Assembly (NCBI RefSeq): GCF_003129485.1
Contig: NZ_QFFG01000001.1
Coordinates: forward strand, 62,001-126,000
Source: Polaribacter aquimarinus
Lineage (GTDB): Bacteria; Bacteroidota; Bacteroidia; Flavobacteriales; Flavobacteriaceae
Direction of reading: 5' to 3'
Length of the DNA: 64,000 bases
Shown here piece by piece: positions 1 to 6,594 of the stretch. Every line of letters starts with the position of its first letter. The stretch's first letter is position 1. Made by a program: the position numbers and the translations under genes. Under the pieces are notes generated by a model. It did not search any database, was not told the DNA's origin, and saw only the letters and a program-made list of their open reading frames with translations.

Positions 1-541
1 AAATAACGGTAAAGTAATTTTATGGGGTATTTTTATCGACTCAATTAAACGTCTTCATAAATTTCTGGAATCGTGTGGTTTGAAAGGCGGTTATGTAATT
101 GGTGAAACTAAGAAGAAATCTAAAAATAATAATGAAGATGATATAACAAGAGAAAATATAATCAATAGCTTCAAGAATTCGGAATTAGATTATATTATTT
201 CAAATCCTGTAGTATTAGGTGAGTCAATATCCTTGCACAAAGTTTGTCATAATGCAATTTATTTTGAACAATGGTATGCCGCAGCTCCATATGTTCAATC
301 TAGAGATAGAATTCATAGAGTATGGCTAGATGATGATATGAATCAAATCTCTTATGAAACGAATTATTATCATATTATTTCAAATAGAAGAACGGATAGT
401 GACATCCATAATCGTGTACAATCTAAGTTTAGACGTATGATGGACGTTATTGAGCACGATATTCCTTTTTTTGATGAAAACATTGATAGTGAAAGATCCA
501 TATTAATTCAAAATATTATTGATGATTATAGATCTAGATAA
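1..541 (+). CDS. SNF2-like helicase, C-terminal fragment (5' end outside window)
   Basis: The frame is open from base 2 to the stop at 539-541, so only the last 179 codons of a larger protein are present. The sequence starts with KVILWGIF, which fits helicase motif IV. It continues with NPVVLGESISLH, matching motif V, and QSRDRIHRVW, matching motif VI with its two arginines (residues about 98-108 of the fragment). This order is that of the RecA2 lobe of SNF2/SF2 helicases, which use ATP to translocate on duplex DNA. The last 20 bases overlap the next gene, which carries DUF3883, so the two are probably co-translated. Helicase plus DUF3883 pairs are common in restriction-like defence loci. The N-terminal ATPase lobe is not visible, so the subfamily cannot be given. 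Confidence 0.8.
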   Translation, partial: NNGKVILWGIFIDSIKRLHKFLESCGLKGGYVIGETKKKSKNNNEDDITRENIINSFKNSELDYIISNPVVLGESISLHKVCHNAIYFEQWYAAAPYVQSRDRIHRVWLDDDMNQISYETNYYHIISNRRTDSDIHNRVQSKFRRMMDVIEHDIPFFDENIDSERSILIQNIIDDYRSR

Positions 542-1463
542 CACTGATAATTTATTACTCAAATCAAATAGAGTAACTCTAAAAAAGGGACTTGAATATT
601 TCTCTAAAATTAAATCAGAGAACACAAAAAATATTTTTTATAATCTTACTCGTACTACAAGTTTAAAAGATCTTGATATAAAATTCATTCTTACATTTCT
701 TTCAAAGACAAGACATATAGAATACAACAATGACAAAATTACTAAACGAATACAGTTTGAGTCCAATACAATTATAGATGAATTAATTTTTTTTTATTAT
801 TCTATTTTAACAAACAATAGACAATTAAACAATGCTTTGTTTGTTAATTCAAAATTCACAATTAATGAAGATGAAATCTCAATTGACATTTTTTCGGTTC
901 AAATTAAGTATAGAGTATTTTTCACAATACTTCAAAATTTAGGGCTACTTATAAAAACTGACAACAAAGGAATAGTGATTATTAAAAATTATGCTTTAGC
1001 AAAAAAGTTTTTGGGAAGGCCTTTAAAAAAAATTTCCCCAGAAGAATTTGAAAAGGAACAAGAGCAAAAACGAATTAATGGGATTGAAGCAGAAAAATTT
1101 GTATTGGCATTTGAAAATAAAAGATTAGGCGAAAAACAAATTGATTGGGTCGCGCAGTATATTGTAAATGAAGGGTATGATATTGCTTCCTATAATAAGA
1201 TAGATGATATAGAATATAATAGATTTATAGAAGTCAAATCTTATGAGGGAAAAATACCCTACTTTTATTGGTCGAGAAATGAAGTTAATGTCGCAAAACG
1301 AAAATTAGAAAAGTATTGGATATATTTAGTTAATAGATCGGAAATGAATAATAAAGATTATGAACCCATTATGAAACAAAATCCAATAGAGAGTGTTTTA
1401 AATAATGAAAATTGGGACAAACAAGTTGAAAATTATAAGATTAAATTAATTAGCCAACCCTAA
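522..1463 (+). CDS. DUF3883 domain protein, helicase partner
   Basis: The protein has 313 residues. An in-frame TTG lies one codon earlier at 519; ATG at 522 is preferred, giving a 20-base overlap with the helicase. The C-terminal part (about residues 188-275) matches DUF3883, known from plant NO VEIN and many bacterial defence genes: GIEAEKFV, then GYDIASY, RFIEVKSY and a WSRNEVNVA block. The spacing of the Asp in GYDI and the Glu-x-Lys in IEVK resembles the D...ExK core of PD-(D/E)XK nucleases, so nuclease activity is an inference worth testing. Residues 1-170 have no family I recognise and are probably mostly helical. Likely role: effector or DNA-end-processing subunit working with the adjoining helicase. 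Confidence 0.75.
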   Translation: MIIDLDNTDNLLLKSNRVTLKKGLEYFSKIKSENTKNIFYNLTRTTSLKDLDIKFILTFLSKTRHIEYNNDKITKRIQFESNTIIDELIFFYYSILTNNRQLNNALFVNSKFTINEDEISIDIFSVQIKYRVFFTILQNLGLLIKTDNKGIVIIKNYALAKKFLGRPLKKISPEEFEKEQEQKRINGIEAEKFVLAFENKRLGEKQIDWVAQYIVNEGYDIASYNKIDDIEYNRFIEVKSYEGKIPYFYWSRNEVNVAKRKLEKYWIYLVNRSEMNNKDYEPIMKQNPIESVLNNENWDKQVENYKIKLISQP

Positions 1464-1642
1464 AAGCCCTACACATTTGCAATTCACTTCAATCAAGAAA
1501 AAAGTTTAAAGTGCAAAAGAGTAATTTTTCTAACACTAGCTGTTTTCAGCAAAAATAAGGTATAAAATACACCTTTGGTTGTATAAACCCAATAACAAAA
1601 TAACACAAAACTGTCTTACATCTAATAGCCAGCAAACAAGTC

Positions 1643-1714
1643 TAGCCCTGATTGAAATGGCATCCTTTTTTGAGAAACGAAAAAAAGATATAATGAAAAG
1701 CAGGAAATAGCTTC
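1643..1714. repeat. Structured intergenic element with nested stems
   Basis: Two nested pairings are visible. Outer: AGC-CCTG (1644-1650) pairs with CAGG (1701-1704) and, past a bulge, GCT (1710-1712). Inner: ATC plus a T-run (1662-1671) pairs with an A-run plus GAT (1680-1689). The layout (TAGCCCTGAT, GGCATCCTTTT, AAAGATAT, GCAGGAAATAGC) matches from memory an element scattered through intergenic regions of flavobacterial genomes. It sits between two convergent 3' ends, so it may act as a shared terminator or be an RNA-stabilising end. Function unknown. Confidence 0.55.
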
Positions 1715-1740
1715 AAAAAAAACACACAACCTATATAAAA

Positions 1741-1766
1741 AGATTGCTTCGTAAACTCGCAATGAC
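1741..1766. repeat. Small REP-like palindrome
   Basis: GATTGC (1742-1747) and GCAATGAC (1759-1766) form a short stem around TTCGTAAACTC. On the other strand it begins GTCATTGCGAG, a sequence start seen from memory in many dispersed intergenic palindromes of diverse bacteria. It ends one base before the stop codon of the minus-strand gene at 1768. Confidence 0.45.
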
Positions 1767-1767
1767 G

Positions 1768-3456
1768 CTATTGATTCATTTTAATAGAATCGATTTGCTT
1801 TTGCAATCGTTGAATTTCTTTGATGTCTTTGGCTTGTTTAGAAATGAGCTTGATAGAATCTAAAATCTGACGATTGGTTTCTAAAATGCTTTGCTCTTTT
1901 TCGAAATAGATATTCTGGTTTTCGCTAGTTCTCCAAGCTTCATTGAGTTGTTTGTACACTTCTTCATTCCACTTGCTTGGGTGTTTTGCGTCTATCCAAA
2001 CCACATCTCTGTATTCGCTGTCAATAAGCGCCAAATCTGGTGTTGCAGAACCATCGAATTGCGCATTTTCTTTTTTAATCGCAGAAATGGTACTTAAGAA
2101 AAACATCCGTTTTCTACCTGCAATATTCTTAATATAGGGTCTAAATTCTACGGGTTTGTTTACAGACCAATCGTATTCTTTTCGAGATTCTATGACTTTT
2201 AAAGGCATTGCAGAAACGCCTGCATATCCTTGTTTTTTAGACGCGTGATCGTAATAATACAAGGTGTCTGAACCATCTGCAGGAATAAACACGCTAAAGG
2301 TTAAACTGGTTCTTTCATCGCCAACAGGTTCTAAACCAAACCAATGATACAAACCACTGTAGGCACCTACTTTAGTATCCGAAAAATCGAAATCGGTTAC
2401 AAAAGGTTGTTGATTTTGATCGTCTGGTAAATCTGGAATTTTTACTGCGGTTTTCATATTCCAAGGTAAAGGGTCTGAAAAGCCAGCTAAAAACTTTAAA
2501 CTTTCTGCTTGCAAACGCGATACTTTTTCTGCCAAGGTATTTTGCTTGGTTAAGTATTGGTGATTTTTCATTTCTTCTGGAGCGATAAAAGTTCCTTTAC
2601 CAATGGTGATTCTCTCTAGATAATCTTTCCAATTGTGTTCGCCATTTTCTACAATCATTACGCCTCCAAAAGTTGGATATGGAAAAAAGAAACCTCTCCA
2701 TTTTATTAAACTCACCACTTGTACCCAAGCACCTTTATCGTTTTTCATATAATAGGTATCACTGGGTTCGTAATTGAATAACATCCAGGGATTTAAACGC
2801 TGCACAACAGCATTGTAGGTGTTTCTACTGAACTTTAATGATTCGCCAATTGAGAAAGTAACCGGAATTCTATTTTCGCTCGAAAAACGCGGAAAAGGAG
2901 TTGTACTGGATACTGAAAACACCTCTTCTGTATTGTCTTTTAATCCTTGCCAATAGTATTTTTCTGTTGGCTGAATTGCCATTGTCCATTGATTGTTGCC
3001 ATCTACTCTTACCAAATGTGGCAAGGAAACATCTTTGGTTTCTCCCACAGATTCGTTTGCCATTGAAAAAATGTTTCTTAGTGGCTGAATTCGTTCGTTT
3101 TGAGTTAATGGCAATTCTTGGATTTCGATTTTATTTAAATCGTTAAAAACGTTGTAGGTTTTCATATAATCGTAGAATTTAAGATTCCACCCTACGTAAT
3201 ATAAGATTCCAAAAAAAGCGAATAGAAAGACTAAAATTCCGATTCTTTTGCCTGTGCTAGCTGATTTTCTGAAATTTCTTAACCCAAAAAACAAAATGGT
3301 AAAACATAACAAAATGATGAAAATAAATTTTCTTACAAACAATAATGCAGGTTGATAATCATCACGTAAAAAGAATAACAATCCTATAAGGAGAATTCCT
3401 AGTACTATTAAATTTCTTTTTTGCTTACTTCCTTTTTGCCAATAACTTTTTAACAT
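1768..3456 (-). CDS. Three-helix membrane protein with large soluble domain, last gene of AAA cluster
   Basis: I do not recognise a family. The frame can be opened at 3501, but those first 15 codons are written in the heptamer-type repeat that fills the upstream gap. ATG at 3456 (MLKSYWQKGSKQKR) is therefore the better start and gives 562 residues. Three hydrophobic helices lie at about residues 16-33, 38-58 and 71-90, with a basic stretch before the first. A domain of about 420 residues follows, rich in Trp, Tyr and Pro, and the last 45 residues form a Lys/Glu/Gln-rich coiled coil. It is the distal gene of the minus-strand cluster that starts at 11071, so it may be the membrane partner of the AAA ATPase; this is inferred from position only. 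Confidence 0.7.
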   Translation of the reverse strand: MLKSYWQKGSKQKRNLIVLGILLIGLLFFLRDDYQPALLFVRKFIFIILLCFTILFFGLRNFRKSASTGKRIGILVFLFAFFGILYYVGWNLKFYDYMKTYNVFNDLNKIEIQELPLTQNERIQPLRNIFSMANESVGETKDVSLPHLVRVDGNNQWTMAIQPTEKYYWQGLKDNTEEVFSVSSTTPFPRFSSENRIPVTFSIGESLKFSRNTYNAVVQRLNPWMLFNYEPSDTYYMKNDKGAWVQVVSLIKWRGFFFPYPTFGGVMIVENGEHNWKDYLERITIGKGTFIAPEEMKNHQYLTKQNTLAEKVSRLQAESLKFLAGFSDPLPWNMKTAVKIPDLPDDQNQQPFVTDFDFSDTKVGAYSGLYHWFGLEPVGDERTSLTFSVFIPADGSDTLYYYDHASKKQGYAGVSAMPLKVIESRKEYDWSVNKPVEFRPYIKNIAGRKRMFFLSTISAIKKENAQFDGSATPDLALIDSEYRDVVWIDAKHPSKWNEEVYKQLNEAWRTSENQNIYFEKEQSILETNRQILDSIKLISKQAKDIKEIQRLQKQIDSIKMNQ

Positions 3457-3561
3457 ATTTATGAGATTGAAGTATGAAGTGGGAAGTTTGAAGTTTCTCA
3501 CTCATACTTAATTATTTTATCCTTTGTTTTTCTTCCAACTTCATTCTTCCAACTTCAAACT
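3457..3561. repeat. Degenerate GAAGTTT/GGAAGTT heptamer tract
   Basis: Units such as GAAGTAT, GAAGTGG, GAAGTTT and, inverted, CTTCCAACTTCA recur between the two membrane-protein genes in two blocks (about 3467-3497 and 3533-3558). The first block supplies the false N-terminal codons of the downstream gene. The same family recurs at 4096, 4610 and 47536. Confidence 0.6.
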
Positions 3562-3565
3562 AATA

Positions 3566-4090
3566 TTACTTTAAAAACCCTTTATCTTTTAAACGTTCTC
3601 TAGCGCTTTTTTCTTCTGGTTTTGCTTCTGACTTTACCTCTTTAGGTTCTTCTACAACTTCTGCTTCTTTCGTTTTGATTTCTTCGATAAAGTCCTTTCC
3701 TTTTTCAATCACTTCTTGCAACTTGTCTTCTAAAGATTCTGATTGCTCTTCAATAACCTCTGAGGATTTGAAAATAAATCCTGCTAAATAGGTTCCTAGG
3801 ATTGTTCCGAATATCATTGAAGCGAATAGGGAAATTGTCGCTAGATCAATAGGAATTAAAAAACGAACAATTACAATTCCTATTAAAAATAATGCAGTGA
3901 TAAAAATGAGTCTTAAGAAAAATGGTTGTTGATATACGAACCCTTTTTTATCTGAGACTTTCATTTGTAGTTCTTTAGAATTCATCAGCTTATTAAAAAA
4001 ACGATACACCCCATTCTTTTGTGATTCACGCCAATAAATTAGGGCGCCAAATAAAATAGATGCAATAAATATAATTAGTTCTAGTGTCAT
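3566..4090 (-). CDS. Small membrane protein with acidic-basic coiled-coil tail
   Basis: The protein has 174 residues and no family that I recognise. Hydrophobic segments lie at residues 3-20, 58-81 and 86-110, the last two forming a hairpin. After residue 112 the protein is a charged coiled coil (EVIEEQSESLEDKLQEVIEK) ending in a KPEEKSARERLKDKGF tail. The topology suggests a cytosolic tail that could bind a soluble coiled-coil partner. The gene is separated from both neighbours by heptamer-type repeats (3457-3561 and 4096-4200), yet stays in the same orientation as the AAA cluster. Assignment to that cluster is by position. Confidence 0.65.
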   Translation of the reverse strand: MTLELIIFIASILFGALIYWRESQKNGVYRFFNKLMNSKELQMKVSDKKGFVYQQPFFLRLIFITALFLIGIVIVRFLIPIDLATISLFASMIFGTILGTYLAGFIFKSSEVIEEQSESLEDKLQEVIEKGKDFIEEIKTKEAEVVEEPKEVKSEAKPEEKSARERLKDKGFLK

Positions 4091-4095
4091 AGTTT

Positions 4096-4200
4096 TATGG
4101 GTTGGAAGTTGAATTAAGTTGGAAGTTGGGAGTTTGAAGTTAGGAGTTTCCTATCTGACTTTTATTGGTCTTCAAACTTCGCACTTCTCTCTTCATACTT
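4096..4200. repeat. Heptamer-type repeat tract on one side of the four-helix gene
   Basis: Degenerate units (GTTGGAAGTT, GGGAGTTTGAAGTTAGGAGTT, then inverted CTTCAAACTTC and CTTCATACTTT) fill the gap. Forward and inverted blocks face each other around 4150, so the tract could fold back in RNA. It flanks the four-helix-bundle gene on its 3' side. Confidence 0.6.
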
Positions 4201-4202
4201 TA

Positions 4203-4559
4203 TTATTTTTTTATTTTATTTCTGTATGCAATTGTCATATTCATTAAATCGAAACAATTTTTATAATGCATTTCAAAGTCGTTTTGTGATAAATATTTTC
4301 TTCTAATTGCTTTGTGTAAACAAGTAACAACTTCGGCTAAAGAACGTATTGAATACCCTAAAAACTTTCTATATTCAGCGTTAGATTGTAAAATTGAACC
4401 TTCTGAAATATTCAAAGCTACAGAATCTGATACTCTTCTTAATTGAGACGACAAATTATAAATTTCTTCTTTAGGAAGGCCTTTTGACAAAATATTCATC
4501 TGCTCTCCTAAATCCATAGATTTTTGCCATATCAGTAAATTTTCAAATTTAAAACTCAT
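4203..4559 (-). CDS. Four-helix-bundle protein (23S rRNA intervening-sequence protein family)
   Basis: The start is ATG 4559, opening with MSFKFENLLIWQKSMDL; the frame can be extended to 4631, but that 24-codon extension runs into the repeat tract and does not look like protein. The 118-residue product has the family hallmarks: F-x-x-L-x-x-W-Q-x-x-x-x-L near the N-terminus, QLRRVSDSVALNISEGS, a Y-x-x-FL segment and a C-terminal Y-R helix. The family was first found encoded inside spirochaete 23S rRNA and is also the fold of Avd, the accessory protein of diversity-generating retroelements. No reverse transcriptase or variable repeat is nearby, so Avd function is not supported. Its role is unknown. 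Heptamer-type repeats flank it on both sides, which suggests that it arrived as a unit. Confidence 0.85.
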   Translation of the reverse strand: MSFKFENLLIWQKSMDLGEQMNILSKGLPKEEIYNLSSQLRRVSDSVALNISEGSILQSNAEYRKFLGYSIRSLAEVVTCLHKAIRRKYLSQNDFEMHYKNCFDLMNMTIAYRNKIKK

Positions 4560-4609
4560 TCTTTTTCTTTTTTTATAAATATAGCATTTTTCTAAATATC
4601 TCTTCTTTA

Positions 4610-4722
4610 CTCTAATAACTCCAAACTCCAAACTTCCTACTATCCTACTTCCTACCTCCTACTTCCTTCTTCCTTCTTCACCCTGCACGCTTCCTACTTC
4701 CTTCTGCACTCTTCACTCTTCA
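4610..4722. repeat. Heptamer-type repeat tract on the other side of the four-helix gene
   Basis: A run of CTTCCTACT, CTCCAAACT and CTTCTTCCTTCTTC-like units, about 110 bases, pyrimidine-rich on the plus strand. It is the inverted form of the GGAAGTT family. It separates the four-helix gene from the unknown gene at 4726. Confidence 0.6.
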
Positions 4723-4725
4723 AAC

Positions 4726-5961
4726 CTAAAACCCACTCAAAATCGTCTCAATTATCCAATCTTGTAACGAATCGTCATAGTTTTTAAAACTCTCATAAAA
4801 TTGCTCTTTATCATACCAATATAAAAACAACACGTCTTTGGGTGCAATGTTTACCAACAAACTCCAAATTAAATCTTGGTCATTTGGTTTTAACGACGAA
4901 TGAGGTTTGTGCAACGCAATATAAATTTCTTCTTCTATAATTTCTTTGGGTTCTATGTTTTTTGAAACTTTCTTTTTGTCTAAAAAACGCTCTAAACTCA
5001 TTATTTTTTTTCTCGAAGAAATATCCATCTTATTCAAATAACTCTTGAATAAAATTCCGTCTTGTAAAATCTCTTTTATTGGATGTCTGGTTTCTTTTAA
5101 ATAAGATGAAAAAATAAATTTCTGAATTCTCTGATATCTTTTCTTGGTGTTTTCTTCCTCTAATTCTAATTCGATGACGTTGTAACTAATCAACTTTTCA
5201 ATCATTTCAGAGTGCGAAATATGATACATTAACACATCATAAGTGGTATCATTAATAGCCTCTTTGTAAGCTTCTTCGTCTTCAAAAATTAAAACAGGAA
5301 TTGCTAAATCTCTTAATAAGTAAATTCCCCCAAAAGCTTTGGTATAAAAAGATTCTGTTGTAAAAACAATATCTTCTAAAGTAAGGTTTCTTGTTCTTAA
5401 ATCTCCATATTTTTTTGCAGAGGCTAACAACTGTTGATGCACTTTTTCATCAATAAAATTGTTTTCGTAATTAAACGTTTCTATCAACTTTAATTGCTCC
5501 TTTTTTGCTTTGTTTAAATTATCAATCAAATGAAATTTAATAACGATGTCTTTATACCTTAACACATCTAAAGGCTCATAAAACACATCTATTTTTTGAT
5601 CAAAATCGATACAAATAGCAGAATCTCTTGTGATATCGTTAATGGTTTTTTCGTGCTTTTTAAACACTGCTTTCATTAATTCAGCATCAAAAGAATGAAA
5701 AGGATTATACACAGGCAACCCCTTTTGCTTGGGAGTAATAATAATGGCGTGTGTGTTTGCTTCACCATTATTTAAATAGAATTTCTCTCCTTTTTCTTCT
5801 GCAATTTCCGGACTCCAGCCTAAACCATCAATAGTAAACTTTTTGAGTTTGGTTTTTGTAAATCCTAATTTTAACAAGCACTTATTATAACGTTCTACCA
5901 ATTTTCCGCTAATAGAAATTGATTCGCTTCTGTATAAATTTGCTTTTATGAGTTTATCCAT
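4726..5961 (-). CDS. Unknown 411-residue cytosolic protein of the AAA cluster
   Basis: No signal peptide or membrane segment is visible. I think databases may place such proteins in DUF6638, but that is recollection, not something the sequence proves. Visible features: an N-terminal mixed region with NTHAIIITPKQKGLPVYNPF, a central part with repeated acidic and aromatic residues (VFYEPLDVLRYKDIVIKF), and a C-terminal helical region ending NIAPKDVLFLYWYDKEQFYESF. No nucleotide-binding or catalytic motif stands out. It follows the NUDIX gene by about 50 bases holding a palindrome, in the same direction, so it is probably part of the same transcript. A structural or adaptor role is possible. Confidence 0.65.
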   Translation of the reverse strand: MDKLIKANLYRSESISISGKLVERYNKCLLKLGFTKTKLKKFTIDGLGWSPEIAEEKGEKFYLNNGEANTHAIIITPKQKGLPVYNPFHSFDAELMKAVFKKHEKTINDITRDSAICIDFDQKIDVFYEPLDVLRYKDIVIKFHLIDNLNKAKKEQLKLIETFNYENNFIDEKVHQQLLASAKKYGDLRTRNLTLEDIVFTTESFYTKAFGGIYLLRDLAIPVLIFEDEEAYKEAINDTTYDVLMYHISHSEMIEKLISYNVIELELEEENTKKRYQRIQKFIFSSYLKETRHPIKEILQDGILFKSYLNKMDISSRKKIMSLERFLDKKKVSKNIEPKEIIEEEIYIALHKPHSSLKPNDQDLIWSLLVNIAPKDVLFLYWYDKEQFYESFKNYDDSLQDWIIETILSGF

Positions 5962-5979
5962 TTACTTTTTTACTATTCA

Positions 5980-6005
5980 TAGATTCCTGCCTGTGCAGGA
6001 ATGAC
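5980..6005. repeat. ATTCCTGC/GCAGGAAT palindrome
   Basis: ATTCCTGC (5983-5990) and GCAGGAAT (5995-6002) form a perfect 8-bp stem with a 4-base loop, followed by GACAG. Palindromes of this type are, from memory, widely dispersed between genes in Bacteroidota and other phyla. It lies between the NUDIX gene and the unknown gene of the cluster and may stabilise or partly terminate the upstream transcript. Confidence 0.6.
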
Positions 6006-6012
6006 AGTTTTG

Positions 6013-6594
6013 TTATATTAATTTATGAATCTGTAGATATTGCAACAACATAATGGTTCTTGCATCGATAATTTCTTCGTTTTCTATCATTTGTAAAGCA
6101 TCCAAAAAATTAGTTTCTAAGACTTCAATTTCTTCGCTTTCTGAAGCTAAACCTCCACCCTTTTCAATTTTATCTTCATCTTTATACGCTGCAACATACA
6201 AGTGCACTTGTTCTTTCATTAATCCTGGTGATAGAAAAATAGTCGCCACTTTTTGTAGTTGATTGATATTGTACCCCACCTCTTCTTTGGTTTCTCTAAT
6301 TACCGAAGTTTCTGGAGATTCACTTGGGTCTATGGCTCCACCTACAACTTCAATTGAAAACCCGTTTTTTACCCCAGCAACATACATCGGAATTCGAAAC
6401 TGTTTGGAAAGTATTACATTTTTTGTTGATGGATTGTACAACAACACTGCTACTCCATCATTTTTCCCATAGACTTCGTGCGTTAGTCGTTCTGTTTTTC
6501 CGTTTTTAAAAACAAAATCGAAACTGACTTGTTCTAATTTTGCCCAGAAATTGGAAATTACTTTTGAGGATACATTTTTGATTCGATTACTCAT
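6013..6594 (-). CDS. nudK: NUDIX hydrolase, NudK (GDP-mannose pyrophosphatase) type
   Basis: The 193-residue length matches E. coli NudK (191). The NUDIX box is intact at residues 86-107: G86, E92, R100-E101, E104-E105 and G107 in the G-x5-E-x7-RE-x2-EE-x-G spacing, which binds the catalytic magnesium. The C-terminal ESEEIEVLE and ARTIMLLQYLQ also resemble NudK. The family cleaves GDP-mannose and, in relatives, ADP-ribose or other nucleoside diphosphate linkages. Its ATG (6594-6592) overlaps the stop of the AAA gene within the eight bases ATGAGTAA, so translation is coupled. That tight link argues that it serves the AAA cluster rather than general housekeeping; the true substrate is unknown. 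Confidence 0.85.
   Translation of the reverse strand: MSNRIKNVSSKVISNFWAKLEQVSFDFVFKNGKTERLTHEVYGKNDGVAVLLYNPSTKNVILSKQFRIPMYVAGVKNGFSIEVVGGAIDPSESPETSVIRETKEEVGYNINQLQKVATIFLSPGLMKEQVHLYVAAYKDEDKIEKGGGLASESEEIEVLETNFLDALQMIENEEIIDARTIMLLQYLQIHKLI

Larger units (their letters stand above)
1464..1767. other. Convergent intergenic region, 304 bases
   Basis: This gap lies between the end of the DUF3883 gene and the end of the minus-strand membrane-protein gene. Apart from the structured element at 1643-1714 and the palindrome at 1741-1766 I see no reading frame with a credible start, no tRNA and no promoter box clearly serving a neighbour. The first 180 bases are AT-rich and carry no recognisable feature. 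The boundary separates a defence-like pair from a long minus-strand cluster. Confidence 0.6.

Noticed and set aside
1464-1642. Possible short gene in the left intergenic region
   Set aside because: Frequent stops in all frames and no start with family-like sequence.
4203-4559. Four-helix protein as Avd of a diversity-generating retroelement
   Set aside because: No reverse transcriptase, template repeat or variable repeat target is nearby.
4560-4631. N-terminal extension of the four-helix protein
   Set aside because: The extra 24 codons run into repeat sequence and the family starts at the ATG at 4559.
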